64,000 bases of DNA from Vibrio cyclitrophicus. Lineage in GTDB: Bacteria > Pseudomonadota > Gammaproteobacteria > Enterobacterales > Vibrionaceae. The DNA is taken from assembly GCA_023206055.1 (NCBI GenBank), contig CP065366.1:2418001-2482000 (forward strand), read 5' to 3'. Position 1 is the stretch's first letter, and every line of letters starts with the position of its first letter. Below the pieces are notes generated by a model, which made no database searches, was not told where the DNA came from, and was given only the letters and a program-made list of their open reading frames with translations. Positions 1-10,107 of the stretch are shown here, piece by piece. The translations under genes and the position numbers were made by a program.

Positions 1-2
1 AG

Positions 3-34
3 AAAACAAAAAGGCACCCTATTATTAGAGCGCC
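3..34 (-). terminator. Intrinsic terminator of glgCA
   Basis: Read on the minus strand, a 7-bp stem (arms at 28-34 and 13-19, two G-U pairs) is followed by a T-rich tract toward base 3. It lies about 60 bases past the glgA stop. Confidence 0.7.
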
Positions 35-91
35 TCTTTCATTAAAGACAATTGCTGTACATCAGCTAACTTTAGCAGCTAAGACAAAGCG

Positions 92-1546
92 TTAAAAAGC
101 AGAGTGATACATCGCAAGATACTCTTTCGCCGCATCTTCCCAACTGAAATCTTGCTGCATCGCATAAAGCTGAACACGCTTAATCTCAGATGGATTTTGT
201 GCATAAAGCAGTAATGAACGATGCAGTACAGCCAATAGCGCTTGCGGGGTTGGTTCTTCAAAAGCAAAACCAGTCGCGACCTCAGGATCCTCATCGTAAT
301 CATTCACGCTGTCTTTTAAACCTCCGACAGAACGAACAATCGGTAAAGTACCGTAAGCCATGCTGTAGATTTGGTTTAAACCACACGGTTCAAATTCCGA
401 AGGCATCAAGAAGAAATCAGAGCCCGCTTCAACTAAGTGCGCAAGTTCATTATTGTACGCTTCTACGAACGAGAACTTGTCTGAGTGAAGCGCTGATAGC
501 TCTTTCAATTGACTCGCCAAAACCGGATCGCCAGTACCGACAATCACGATCTGAAGGTCATTCTTCAAGAATTGCTCGATAATAGGCAGTAAGTAATGAA
601 CACCTTTCTGATTCGTCAGGCGACAAACCATGCCATAGACCGCGCAATCGGTAACGGGTAAACCTACGTCTTGTTGCAGTTTTTGCTTACAAGCCGATTT
701 TCCGCGAGCCATGCTGTGCTTCGTCGCTTTGTATTTACGAGGTAGGAAAGCATCCGTTTCCGGATTCCAAGCCCCGTAATCACACCCATTCAAAATGCCG
801 AACAGATCAGCCGATCTGTGTTGGAATTCTGCAGCCATACCATGGCTACCTAATTCCGTTTTCAACTCTTCTGCATAAGTAGGACTGACTGCGTTCACTT
901 TATCCGCGCACATCACGCCAGCTCTTAGCATAGTGACATGAGTGTCACTCACTGAAGCTTCAGGTACATTGTAGCTATGCATTTCAGGTAGAAATTGCAG
1001 TTCATCGTATGCGAACACACCTTTGAAAACCGCATTGTGAATCGAGATAACACTGCGCGTATTTTCAAAGAAATCGTGTTGTTGATAACGCGATTTAAGC
1101 AAGAAGGGAACGAAACCAGTATGCCAGTCATTTGCATGAATGATATCCGGTTGAAAATCAAGCTTAGGAAGCATATCAAGACAGGCTGCACTGAAGAACG
1201 AGAAGCGCTCTCCGTTATCTGCATAAGCTTGATTGTTTTCTGCGTACATTTCCTGGCGGTCGAAATATTTGGCACATTCAATACCAAAAACTGGAACGCC
1301 TTCTACGCTCAGTTTTTTAACTTGGTAAGCCGTATGAGGCCAATGATCGAGTTCAGTCGATAAAATAACTTCTGCTGAATCAATGTTTGGAATGTTTCTA
1401 TATGCGGGGATAGTCACTCGAACGTCCTGTTCGAGTGTTTGCAACGCTTTCGGCAGTGCCTTGGCTACATCAGCCAAGCCACCACTTTTAATCAAGCCTT
1501 CAACTTCAGACGCTACAAAAAGTACCGAGAGAGTCTTAGTAACCAA
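92..1546 (-). CDS. glgA: Glycogen synthase (ADP-glucose type)
   Basis: This 484-residue GT5 glycosyltransferase transfers glucose from ADP-glucose to the non-reducing end of growing glycogen in the cytoplasm. The ADP-glucose-binding motif KSGGLADV lies at residues 20-27. The C-terminal GT-B signature begins at EFEPCGLNQ near residue 384 and continues into GTLPIVRSVGGL. The length fits the family (about 480). The ATG overlaps the 3' end of glgC by 11 bases, so the two genes are almost certainly co-transcribed and translationally coupled as glgC-glgA. The family assignment is secure. Confidence 0.97.
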   Translation of the reverse strand: MVTKTLSVLFVASEVEGLIKSGGLADVAKALPKALQTLEQDVRVTIPAYRNIPNIDSAEVILSTELDHWPHTAYQVKKLSVEGVPVFGIECAKYFDRQEMYAENNQAYADNGERFSFFSAACLDMLPKLDFQPDIIHANDWHTGFVPFLLKSRYQQHDFFENTRSVISIHNAVFKGVFAYDELQFLPEMHSYNVPEASVSDTHVTMLRAGVMCADKVNAVSPTYAEELKTELGSHGMAAEFQHRSADLFGILNGCDYGAWNPETDAFLPRKYKATKHSMARGKSACKQKLQQDVGLPVTDCAVYGMVCRLTNQKGVHYLLPIIEQFLKNDLQIVIVGTGDPVLASQLKELSALHSDKFSFVEAYNNELAHLVEAGSDFFLMPSEFEPCGLNQIYSMAYGTLPIVRSVGGLKDSVNDYDEDPEVATGFAFEEPTPQALLAVLHRSLLLYAQNPSEIKRVQLYAMQQDFSWEDAAKEYLAMYHSAF

Positions 1547-2753
1547 CTCGTGCTCCTTTAGAAATCACTACGACACCATCGTCAGATACGTGGTAATGTT
1601 TTTTGTCTTCTGTCAGATTTACACCAATCTGTGTACCCGGTGCGATGTCTGCATCTTTATCAATGATAACGCGGCGCAGGATACAACCCTCACCCACTTT
1701 TACATCACCGAGTAAGATACTTTCGCTAATATCACACGCTGATGCGATATTACTGCGGAAGCCCAATACACTCTTTTCAATACGCGAACCACGTACATAA
1801 CTACCGCTACACACAAGGCTATCAATGATCTGAATTCGACCATTTGCCGAATCAGTAAACGTTGCTGGTGGTAGTGGCGGGTAATAAGTGTGTAGAGGCC
1901 ATTTACGGTTGTATAGCGAGAATGGCGCATCTTTCTTAAGAAGATCCATGTGCGCTTGCCAGTACGCGTCAATCGTACCTACATCGCGCCAGTAAACTTC
2001 TTCTTTCTCACCAGTAATACGGTTGGTGCTGAAATCATAAACAAAGACATCGCCACGTGGGAACATGTTTGGAATAATGTCTTTGCCGAAATCGTGTGTC
2101 GAACCTTCTCTATCAGCATCTTCCGTTAGTTCCGCAAAAAGCTCTTTCGCTTCGAACACGTAGTTGCCCATTGAAACGAGCGCTGATTCTGGATCGCCCG
2201 GAATCGACTTCGGATTTGCAGGTTTCTCTTCAAAGCCAATCATACGGCCGTCAGCATCAACCTCAATAACACCGAATTCTGATGCTTCAGCAAGCGGCAT
2301 GCGCAATGCTGATACTGTTAGAGCAGCTTTCTTCTCTTTATGGAAATCAAGCATCTGTTTGATGTCCATCTTATAGATATGGTCTGAACCAAAAATACAT
2401 ACTTGATCAGGTTCTTCCAACTCCATAAATCCCATGTTTTGGTAGATAGCATCTGCTGTGCCTTCATACCAACGCTTTCCTTTACGCATTTGCGCAGGGA
2501 TCGGGTCGATAAAACGGTCTGTTATACCACTGATATTCCAGCCTTTTTTCATATGGTGGAACAGTGACTGTGACTTAAATTGTGTTAATACGTAGATCTT
2601 CATTAGATCAGCATTAACGAAGTTGTTCAAAGCGAAATCAATTAAGCGGTAACTACCACCGAAAGGAACCGAGGGTTTGCTGCGAGATTCAGTTAAAGGT
2701 CTTAAGCGAGAGCCTTCACCACCAGCAAGAATCATTCCCAATACACCAGCCAT
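1536..2753 (-). CDS. glgC: Glucose-1-phosphate adenylyltransferase
   Basis: ADP-glucose pyrophosphorylase makes ADP-glucose from ATP and glucose-1-phosphate, the committed step of bacterial glycogen synthesis. The N-terminal nucleotidyltransferase motif (GGEGSRLRPLT) begins about 10 residues in, and YEGTADAIYQN and GSDHIYKMD follow. The C-terminal third is a left-handed beta-helix-like region. I chose the ATG at 2753 (405 residues), because the open frame extends 26 codons further upstream without resembling the family. It sits immediately upstream of glgA and overlaps it by 11 bases. The long upstream gap probably holds the promoter. Confidence 0.95.
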   Translation of the reverse strand: MAGVLGMILAGGEGSRLRPLTESRSKPSVPFGGSYRLIDFALNNFVNADLMKIYVLTQFKSQSLFHHMKKGWNISGITDRFIDPIPAQMRKGKRWYEGTADAIYQNMGFMELEEPDQVCIFGSDHIYKMDIKQMLDFHKEKKAALTVSALRMPLAEASEFGVIEVDADGRMIGFEEKPANPKSIPGDPESALVSMGNYVFEAKELFAELTEDADREGSTHDFGKDIIPNMFPRGDVFVYDFSTNRITGEKEEVYWRDVGTIDAYWQAHMDLLKKDAPFSLYNRKWPLHTYYPPLPPATFTDSANGRIQIIDSLVCSGSYVRGSRIEKSVLGFRSNIASACDISESILLGDVKVGEGCILRRVIIDKDADIAPGTQIGVNLTEDKKHYHVSDDGVVVISKGARVGY

Positions 2754-3289
2754 TTTATTCTCCATATATCTATAGCTTGTCGATGTTAGTACTCGTAGAG
2801 GTATCTTCCTCTGGGGGATGAGCACCAACACTTATTTCGGTATTTAGCGAATATCCATTCACATACAGTGACAATATCCTAAGCCAAACGTTGTTATGTG
2901 TGCACTATTCTTTGCACTTGGTTTTATATACGTTATCGACTTTTCGGCCGAATTCAATTTTTAATACGCCATTCTGTGGTACGTAAGCTGATTGCTTTCC
3001 TAAGACTTAAAGCAGCTCACATTACACCGTCCAGACGAAACATTACATTAACACCCGACACACATCAGGTATACAACTAAACGCTGATCTTTGAGTTACA
3101 ATATTTTAATTAAGTTACATTCTCGTTAAAGTTGCATAATCCGATTTGATTAATTATCACCATTTATTTCGCTGTGTGAATTTAACCAAAAATTGTAGAC
3201 GAAACACCATGTCAACAAGTTGCATACTTAGTCATATTTAGATCAAAAAAAAGCAGCCATTAGGCTGCTTTTTCATCAATAACGTTCAG
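2754..3289. other. Intergenic region between topA and glgC
   Basis: This 536-base AT-rich stretch has no convincing gene. It holds the topA terminator (about 3251-3275) and, by position, the promoter and leader of glgCA. A 60-codon open frame at 2898-3080 has no family resemblance and no good ribosome site. Confidence 0.6.
3251..3275 (-). terminator. Intrinsic terminator of topA
   Basis: A perfect 8-bp stem (AAGCAGCC / GGCTGCTT, arms at 3251-3258 and 3263-3270) with a 4-base loop is flanked by A and T runs on both sides. It lies about 20 bases after the topA stop. Confidence 0.85.
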
Positions 3290-5920
3290 TTACTTATCTT
3301 TAGGCTTTTTACGCTTGTCCGTAACTTCCCACTTACCGTCGATGTACAACGCAGTCCAACCGGACGGTTTTCCATCTACTTCAGTACGAACGTAGTTTTC
3401 TTTGGTCTTACGACTAAAACGAACCACAGCCGGCTTACCATCAGGGTCAGCAACTGGCGCTGATGCTAAGTACTGAAACTTAGGTGAGATACGGTCTTTA
3501 AAACGAACCAGCTCTTCCACCAATGGTGCACGTGTTTCACGTGATTTAGGGAAGTTGCTTGCTGCCATAAATAGGCCAGAAGCCCCGTCACGGAGAACAA
3601 AGTACGCGTCTGAATTTTCACACGGAAGTTCAGGGAAATGTACCGGATCTTCTTTCGGTGGCGCTACTTCGCCATTTTTCAGGATCTTACGAGTGTTCTT
3701 ACAATCTTCACTCGTACAGTCCATGTATTTACCAAAACGACCGTTCTTCAGAACCATGTCAGAACCACATTTGTCACACTCAACAAGTGGACCATCGTAG
3801 CCTTTCACTTTAAATTCGCCGTGCTCAACCACATAACCTTCACAGTTCGGGTTGTTACCACATACGTGCATCTTACGCTTATCATCGATTAGATAAGCAT
3901 CCATTGCCGTTTCACAAATAGGACAGCGTTTTTTAGCTCGAAGGGCTGCGGTTTCAACGTCTTCTTCAAGTACGTTGATAATGCCTTCTTCATCACCAAG
4001 GTTGATTGTTGTCTTACAACGCTCTTTTGGTGGAAGTGCATAACCAGAACAGCCTAGGAATACGCCTGTCGAAGCAGTTCGAATACCCATTTTACGGCTA
4101 CAAGTCGGACACTCAATATCGGTTTCCACGATATGATTTGGCTTCATGCCACCCGCGTCTTCATCTAAATCTGCTTTTTCCAAATCGCCAGTAAAGTCTT
4201 CGAAGAAGTTATCTAGCACGCCTTTCCAACTTGCTTCGCCTTCAGCGATTTGGTCCAACTTCTGCTCCATACGAGCAGTGAAGTCGTAGTTCATCAGGTC
4301 ATTGAAGCTGCCGTCTAGACGGTCAGTAACAATTTCACCCATCTTCTCAGCATAGAAACGACGCTGTTCAACTTTCACATAACCACGGTCTTGAATCGTC
4401 GAGATGATTGATGCGTATGTTGAAGGACGACCAATACCACGCTTCTCAAGCTCTTTAACTAGCGCCGCTTCAGTGAAACGAGCCGGTGGCTTAGTGAAGT
4501 GCTGTTTAGGGTCTAGCGCGATCAGATCAAGCTTATCGCCGATCTGAACAGCAGGAAGGATCGTATCTTCGTTCTTGCCCATTGGACGCTGGACGCGAGT
4601 CCAACCATCAAATTTAAGAATACGACCTTTCGCTTTTAAAGTGTACTCATCTGCTTTAACGCTTACTGTCGTTGAATCGTATTGAGCTGGCGTCATTTGA
4701 CATGCTACGAATTGATTCCAAATTAGCGAGTAAAGCTTGTGTGCGTCTGCGTCTACGCCGTTTAGGTCTTCCGACTTAACATCCACACTAGAAGGACGAA
4801 TCGCTTCGTGGGCCTCTTGAGCGCCCTCTTTGCTACCGTATACAAGTGCTTTAGGTGGAAGGTATTGCGCGCCGTACTCAGAACCAATGTATTCACGAGC
4901 GGCTTCTACAGCTTCTGAGCTCAAGTTGGTTGAGTCAGTACGCATATAAGTGATGTAACCCGCTTCATACAGGCGTTGAGCCAACATCATGGTTTTCTTT
5001 ACGCCGTAGCCAAGACGCGTACTCGCCGCTTGTTGCAGCGTCGACGTGATGTAAGGTGCAGACGGCTTACTTTTTGTTGGGCGGTCTTCACGCTTACATA
5101 CTTCGTATTGCGCCTTTTCTAAAACGCTAACAGCAGCTTGTGTTTGCGCTTCATTTTCAGGTTTAAACGCAACACCGTCTTTCTGCGCTACTTGCAGTCT
5201 AAAGTCGGTTTTTTCTGCTGTTTTAGTATCAGCATGCACATCCCAGAACTCTTCAGGGATAAAGGCGTTGATCTCGCGCTCACGCTCTACCAGTAGTTTT
5301 ACCGCTACTGATTGAACACGGCCAGCGGACAGGCCTCGTGCTACTTTTTTCCAAAGCAGAGGTGACACCATAAACCCAACAACACGGTCCATAAAACGTC
5401 GTGCTTGTTGTGCGTTTACGCCATCAATGTTTAGCTCACCTGGAGTTTCGAAAGCTTGTTGAATAGCATTCTTGGTGATTTCGTTAAAAACCACTCGCTT
5501 GTATCGCGTTTCATCGCCACCGATGATCTCACGAAGGTGCCATGCGATAGCTTCTCCTTCGCGGTCCAAATCGGTTGCGAGATAAACATGGTCTGCGTTC
5601 TCAGCCAGTTTTTGCAATTCAGCAACGACTTTTTCTTTACCAGGTAGGATTTGGTAGTTCGCTTCCCACTCTTTATACGGGTTGATACCCATCTTTTTGA
5701 TAAGAGCTTTGCGATCTTTTTCTTTCTTGATACGAGCTTTGTCTTCTGGGCTCATACCCTTGGTTGAAACTGCAGCAGCCTTTTGACCAGTACTTTGACC
5801 CGCCGTTGGTAAATCACGTACGTGACCTACACTCGACTTAACGACAAAGTCTTTGCCAAGATATTTATTGATAGTTTTAGCCTTGGCTGGCGACTCCACT
5901 ATAACGAGCGATTTACCCAT
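3290..5920 (-). CDS. topA: DNA topoisomerase I
   Basis: This type IA topoisomerase (876 residues) relaxes negative supercoils behind transcription. The N-terminal Toprim domain begins at SLVIVESPAKAK. The active-site tyrosine sits in YITYMRTDSTN near residue 327. The C-terminal part carries three tetracysteine zinc ribbons (CPTC...C, CPIC...C, CDKC...C) and a basic Lys-rich tail, as in E. coli TopA. I chose the ATG at 5920, because the open frame continues 58 codons upstream with sequence unlike the family. yciN is divergent upstream, the same neighbour as in E. coli. Confidence 0.97.
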   Translation of the reverse strand: MGKSLVIVESPAKAKTINKYLGKDFVVKSSVGHVRDLPTAGQSTGQKAAAVSTKGMSPEDKARIKKEKDRKALIKKMGINPYKEWEANYQILPGKEKVVAELQKLAENADHVYLATDLDREGEAIAWHLREIIGGDETRYKRVVFNEITKNAIQQAFETPGELNIDGVNAQQARRFMDRVVGFMVSPLLWKKVARGLSAGRVQSVAVKLLVEREREINAFIPEEFWDVHADTKTAEKTDFRLQVAQKDGVAFKPENEAQTQAAVSVLEKAQYEVCKREDRPTKSKPSAPYITSTLQQAASTRLGYGVKKTMMLAQRLYEAGYITYMRTDSTNLSSEAVEAAREYIGSEYGAQYLPPKALVYGSKEGAQEAHEAIRPSSVDVKSEDLNGVDADAHKLYSLIWNQFVACQMTPAQYDSTTVSVKADEYTLKAKGRILKFDGWTRVQRPMGKNEDTILPAVQIGDKLDLIALDPKQHFTKPPARFTEAALVKELEKRGIGRPSTYASIISTIQDRGYVKVEQRRFYAEKMGEIVTDRLDGSFNDLMNYDFTARMEQKLDQIAEGEASWKGVLDNFFEDFTGDLEKADLDEDAGGMKPNHIVETDIECPTCSRKMGIRTASTGVFLGCSGYALPPKERCKTTINLGDEEGIINVLEEDVETAALRAKKRCPICETAMDAYLIDDKRKMHVCGNNPNCEGYVVEHGEFKVKGYDGPLVECDKCGSDMVLKNGRFGKYMDCTSEDCKNTRKILKNGEVAPPKEDPVHFPELPCENSDAYFVLRDGASGLFMAASNFPKSRETRAPLVEELVRFKDRISPKFQYLASAPVADPDGKPAVVRFSRKTKENYVRTEVDGKPSGWTALYIDGKWEVTDKRKKPKDK

Positions 5921-6358
5921 ATTGACTCTAACGTCCTTAATCACGATGCTTAAGCACCAACAATTTAACTTGTGGGCTTTTACGCATGATATTCTAAATT
6001 CATTGCTTCTTTTTTTACTATTGTGCGAGATTACTAGAAGATCAACCGCTTTTTTCAAAATTGGATCTGATCGCTCGACAATTCGACGACTCATAGATAA
6101 AGGGTCACAATATAAAGAAGCTATAAAGTACTCACTAAGAATACTTGCAAGAGCCTATCCATCAGGCATTACGTCTAAACGGGCACATACTAAGCTTGTC
6201 CACGAATCTAACGCGAGCCCCATTCAATTATTTTTGCCGTAAATCACAAAATAAATTGTGGATGTTCGAAAAGACTCTCTTAATCGGTTGTGAAATCATT
6301 GAATTTCTAGTTCGACACCATACACTCAACGTTATATTCAGTTATCAGAGATAAACTC
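5921..6358. other. Divergent intergenic region topA / yciN
   Basis: These 438 bases must contain the topA and yciN promoters. No operator or RNA element was recognised. Open frames crossing it (for example 5853-6242 on the plus strand, antisense to the topA start) are composition shadows. Confidence 0.5.
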
Positions 6359-6604
6359 ATGACAAAGAAAGTAATAGCAGAATTTGATTTACTGCTTATC
6401 GCAAACCAAATTATCCAATCACATGATGACTACATTGAAGGCATGCGCGCAAACAGCGTAGTAGAAAAAGACGATGTACTCATATTCAAAGGTGAATACT
6501 TCTTAGACAGCAATGGAATGCCGACCGAGAATACAACCGCGGTATTTAACATGTTTAAATACTTAGCGCACCACCTTTCGAAAGAATTTACAATTCAGCA
6601 ATAA
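6359..6604 (+). CDS. yciN: YciN family protein (DUF2498)
   Basis: This small acidic cytoplasmic protein of 81 residues resembles E. coli YciN (about 83 residues) in length, in its C-terminal stretch (FNMFKYLAHHLSKEF), and in lying next to topA. The family has no established biochemical function. It is a single-gene unit with a weak ribosome site, ending at a bidirectional terminator shared with aroA. Confidence 0.8.
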   Translation: MTKKVIAEFDLLLIANQIIQSHDDYIEGMRANSVVEKDDVLIFKGEYFLDSNGMPTENTTAVFNMFKYLAHHLSKEFTIQQ

Positions 6605-6605
6605 T

Positions 6606-6637
6606 TAAAAAGCTTGCCATTTAGGCAAGCTTTTTTG
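6606..6637. terminator. Bidirectional terminator yciN / aroA
   Basis: A 9-bp perfect stem (AAGCTTGCC at 6610-6618, GGCAAGCTT at 6624-6632) is flanked by A and T runs, between convergent genes. Confidence 0.85.
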
Positions 6638-6665
6638 TTCCTAAACCTTTACATACTAAGCATTT

Positions 6666-7946
6666 CTATAGACTTAGCATTTTCAGCTTGTCGAAATAAT
6701 CAGGGAATGTCTTTGACGTACAACCTGGATCATTAATCGTCACAGGCGTATCGCTCAAGGCAACCAGCGAGAAACACATAGCCATACGGTGGTCATCGTA
6801 AGTATCAATCGCCGCGTGAGTCAGTTCAGCCACAGGGTTAACAATGATGTAATCTTCACCCTCTTCCACTTCAGCGCCGACTTTGCGTAGCTCTGTTGCC
6901 ATTGCAGCCAAGCGGTCTGTCTCTTTCACACGCCAGTTGTAGACATTACGGATAGCCGTTGTGCCTTTCGCAAACAATGCGGTTGTCGCAATAGTCATCG
7001 CAGCGTCTGGGATATGGTTATAGTCCATATCAATGCCTTTCAGCTCGCCACAACGAGAGATAACGTAGTCGTCACCCCATTCGATTTCCGCACCCATTTT
7101 CTCAAGCGCATCAGCGAATTGGATATCACCTTGGATACTGTTTTTGCCAATGCCAGTGACCTTAATCTCACCACCTTTGATTGCAGCAGCTGCAAGGAAA
7201 TATGACGCAGATGATGCATCTCCTTCAACCAAGAAATCACCCGGTGCCGAGTAAGATTGGCCCGTAGGAATCACAAACTCTTGGTAATCATTGTTAATCA
7301 CGTCCACACCAAATTGCTTCATGATGTGCAGCGTAATATCGATGTAAGGTTTAGAAACTAATTCACCTTCAATTTTAATGGTAACTTCACCTTCAGCTAA
7401 GGGCGCAGCCATCAAAAATGCCGTCAAGAATTGACTAGAGATAGAACCGTCGATAGAAACGGTACCACTCTTCAGACCTGTACCTGTGATCTTCAGTGGT
7501 GGGTAGTTTTCATTTTCTAAGTATTCAACGTCAGCACCGGCTTCTCGCAATGCAGTTACTAAGTGACCAATTGGGCGCTCTTTCATGCGCGGCTCACCGG
7601 TAAGAACGTATTCTCCGCGACCTAAACATAGTGCAGCCGCCAGTGGACGCATCGCCGTACCCGCGTTACCTAAGAAAAGCTCTGCAGCTTTGTCACTTGA
7701 GAATGCACCACCAACACCCGTCACTTCACAAACGGTTTTGTCTACAGACAACTGGTAATCAACACCTAACTGCGTCAATGCATTCAACATATGACGAATA
7801 TCATCACTGTCTAGCAAGTTTGTTAGGCGAGTGGTTCCCGTTGAAAGTGCAGCCAAAAGAAGTGCACGGTTGGAAACACTTTTTGAACCAGGCAGGTTAA
7901 CTTCCCCGTTCACTTTTTGAATTGGTTGTAACGTAAGGCTTTCCAT
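6666..7946 (-). CDS. aroA: 3-phosphoshikimate 1-carboxyvinyltransferase (EPSP synthase)
   Basis: This 426-residue enzyme joins shikimate-3-phosphate and PEP in aromatic amino acid synthesis. Visible signatures are LPGSKSVSNRALLLAA near the N terminus, GNAGTAMRPLAA around residue 95, and DHRMAMCFS near the C terminus. The length matches class I enzymes. The ATG at 7946 gives the family N terminus (MESLTLQPI); an upstream start adds eight unrelated residues. It stands alone here, not behind serC as in enterobacteria. Confidence 0.96.
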   Translation of the reverse strand: MESLTLQPIQKVNGEVNLPGSKSVSNRALLLAALSTGTTRLTNLLDSDDIRHMLNALTQLGVDYQLSVDKTVCEVTGVGGAFSSDKAAELFLGNAGTAMRPLAAALCLGRGEYVLTGEPRMKERPIGHLVTALREAGADVEYLENENYPPLKITGTGLKSGTVSIDGSISSQFLTAFLMAAPLAEGEVTIKIEGELVSKPYIDITLHIMKQFGVDVINNDYQEFVIPTGQSYSAPGDFLVEGDASSASYFLAAAAIKGGEIKVTGIGKNSIQGDIQFADALEKMGAEIEWGDDYVISRCGELKGIDMDYNHIPDAAMTIATTALFAKGTTAIRNVYNWRVKETDRLAAMATELRKVGAEVEEGEDYIIVNPVAELTHAAIDTYDDHRMAMCFSLVALSDTPVTINDPGCTSKTFPDYFDKLKMLSL

Positions 7947-8108
7947 TAAATCTTCTAGTCCTTGTACCACCCGAAGTCACTGGCACGTATTTATTTTCGG
8001 GTGATGAATAATTCTTCGTACTTGCAGACTAACGAACTTTTCCAACGAACTCCAGAGCTAATCCCGCTCAAACCGGTGATTAATTAGCCAACCAATCGCA
8101 TTCAAACA

Positions 8109-8564
8109 CTAGTACGCGATATCAACTCGAACACCATCAGAAAAATACAGAATTCGTACATCATCACCTCGGTTAAACAACATGGAGTTGTCTACGTCTT
8201 GGATGATGTTTACTAACTTGTTGTCTTTGGTTTTGACCAGCAGTTCAACTAGCTTATATTCCACTCGATACTGCGTATTTCCTCGATTACGTGCGATTCC
8301 AGCCCCTGCTACGGCTCCAACAGCAGTAGCCACTTCTTTACCGGTGCCGCCGCCAAACTGATTACCAATCAAGCCACCAATCGCCGCACCTAATAAGGTT
8401 TCCCAACCATTCGCTTTCGACTCAACAATCTCTTGTTGAGTAATGTATCTGACCGTATCAATCTCACCATAAACCACCTCGTTCACAGGTCGAGCTTGAT
8501 TTCTGTTGTAAGCTGCATTTGCCAACATGGGCAAAACAAGTAAAATCCAAAGCAACTTCTTCAT
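8109..8564 (-). CDS. Glycine-zipper 2TM-domain envelope protein
   Basis: This 151-residue protein has an N-terminal signal peptide (MKKLLWILLVLPMLANA, no lipobox cysteine). A glycine zipper follows around residues 57-93 (GAAIGGLIGNQFGGGTGKE, then GAVAGAGIA), the arrangement of the SlyB/Rick_17kDa_Anti-like outer-membrane group. The C-terminal third is a beta-rich domain. It is probably exported to the outer membrane or periplasm; the specific function is unknown. It is divergent from aat, with the promoters in the 53-base gap. Confidence 0.8.
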   Translation of the reverse strand: MKKLLWILLVLPMLANAAYNRNQARPVNEVVYGEIDTVRYITQQEIVESKANGWETLLGAAIGGLIGNQFGGGTGKEVATAVGAVAGAGIARNRGNTQYRVEYKLVELLVKTKDNKLVNIIQDVDNSMLFNRGDDVRILYFSDGVRVDIAY

Positions 8565-8617
8565 GGTAAAACTCCTAAAGACCTCTTGGTCAGTGATTAA
8601 TCTGTAATGCGGTACTT

Positions 8618-9328
8618 ATGACTATATACCTAACTGAACTTGATACTACTAGTATAGAGTTTCCTTCGCCCTTCGACGCGCTTGATGAACCCAACGGTCT
8701 GCTCGCCTTCGGTGGTGATTTATCACCAATGCGAATTTTAAACGCTTATAGCCAAGGTATATTTCCATGGTATGGCCCAGGTGAGCCTATACTTTGGTGG
8801 AGCCCTGCACCGCGAGCGGTATTTAATCCTAAGACATTCGAACCGTCAAAAAGTCTTAAAAAGTTTCAAAGAAAACACAATTATAAAGTCAGCATCAACC
8901 AAGCGACAGACCGAGTAATTGGTTATTGCTCTTCACTTAGACCCGAAGAAGAGACCTGGCTAAACAACGATATGCAGTCAGCCTACCGAAAACTCGCTTC
9001 ATTAGGTTTCTGCCACTCGGTTGAGGTTTGGCAAGATGATGAACTGATCGGCGGACTTTACGGCTTACAAAGAGGCCAAGTCTTTTGTGGTGAATCGATG
9101 TTCAGCCTAAAGACCAATGCCTCTAAAATTGCGCTGTGGTACTTTTGTGAACACTTTACACAATTCGGCGGACAACTGATTGATTGCCAAGTCATGAACC
9201 CTCACTTGGAATCCTTAGGCGCTATCGAGGTTGATAGGAATGAATTCCTAGGTACTCTGCAATTACTCAAAGAATTTTCCGTTAACGATGCATGCTTTCA
9301 AACCCAATGGCTAAAGGAAATGCCTTAA
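8618..9328 (+). CDS. aat: Leucyl/phenylalanyl-tRNA--protein transferase
   Basis: Aat (236 residues) moves Leu or Phe from aminoacyl-tRNA onto proteins with N-terminal Arg or Lys, marking them for ClpAPS. Family signatures are GGDLSPMRILNAYSQGIFPWY near residue 35 and WWSPAPRAVF near 60. The stop codon overlaps the next ATG by one base (TAATG), so bpt is translationally coupled. The ribosome site is weak. Confidence 0.96.
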   Translation: MTIYLTELDTTSIEFPSPFDALDEPNGLLAFGGDLSPMRILNAYSQGIFPWYGPGEPILWWSPAPRAVFNPKTFEPSKSLKKFQRKHNYKVSINQATDRVIGYCSSLRPEEETWLNNDMQSAYRKLASLGFCHSVEVWQDDELIGGLYGLQRGQVFCGESMFSLKTNASKIALWYFCEHFTQFGGQLIDCQVMNPHLESLGAIEVDRNEFLGTLQLLKEFSVNDACFQTQWLKEMP

Positions 9329-10026
9329 TGAATCCAGATTTACAACAAATCAGAATTGGATTAACAGACAATCACGCTTGCAGTTATTTACCACACCTTG
9401 AAGAAAGAGTGGCAGTCACGCTTGATGAGCACATGCATACTTCCGACAATTATGAAGTTCTGCTAGCAAACGGATTTCGTCGCAGTGGAGCGACAATTTA
9501 TAAGCCACATTGCGACAGTTGCTCTGCGTGCCAAGCGATTCGCCTTTCGATTCCCGAGGTTAAGTTTTCCAAAAGCCAACGTCGAACCCTCAACAAGGCT
9601 AGAACCTTTCGCTGGGAATTAAAAGACGCGATGGACGACAACTGGTTTGATTTATATAGCCGTTACATCACCGCCCGTCATCGTTCGGGAACCATGTATC
9701 CACCCAAAAAAGATGAATTCCTACAATTCTCAAAAAATGAATGGCTTGCTACAAAGTTCATGCACATCTATGATAGCAACCAATTGGTCGGCATCGCCGT
9801 CACTGATGTGATGTCAAACTGCACCAGCGCATTTTATACCTTCTTCGATCCTGATATCGACATCTCTATGGGAACACTCGGTGTTCTGTTTCAGATTCAG
9901 CATGCCCAGAAAGAACAAAAACAGTGGTTATATTTAGGTTATCAGATCGATGAATGCCCTGCGATGAACTATAAAGTACGATTTCAACGTCATCAAAGGC
10001 TAGTAAATCAGCGGTGGCAAGGGTAG
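9328..10026 (+). CDS. bpt: Aspartate/glutamate leucyltransferase
   Basis: Bpt (232 residues) is related to eukaryotic arginyltransferases but, as studied in Vibrio, adds Leu to proteins with N-terminal Asp or Glu. The Cys-containing N-terminal region (NHACSYLP, then CDSCSACQAIR) is typical, and the C-terminal half ends in the NYKVRFQRHQ block. I chose the ATG at 9328, coupled to aat; an earlier in-frame ATG lies inside aat. With aat it completes a two-transferase N-degron module; E. coli lacks bpt. Confidence 0.94.
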   Translation: MNPDLQQIRIGLTDNHACSYLPHLEERVAVTLDEHMHTSDNYEVLLANGFRRSGATIYKPHCDSCSACQAIRLSIPEVKFSKSQRRTLNKARTFRWELKDAMDDNWFDLYSRYITARHRSGTMYPPKKDEFLQFSKNEWLATKFMHIYDSNQLVGIAVTDVMSNCTSAFYTFFDPDIDISMGTLGVLFQIQHAQKEQKQWLYLGYQIDECPAMNYKVRFQRHQRLVNQRWQG

Positions 10027-10107
10027 AATACGCGACAACTTTACATATTTTGATTTTAACGGCACAATCAAGCCGTTGAAAACCGCCAAATTTCGAAAGA
10101 GGATTAG

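Noticed and set aside
5853..6242. 129-codon plus-strand gene across the topA start
   Set aside because: It is partly antisense to topA with skewed composition and no motif; yciN and topA explain the region.
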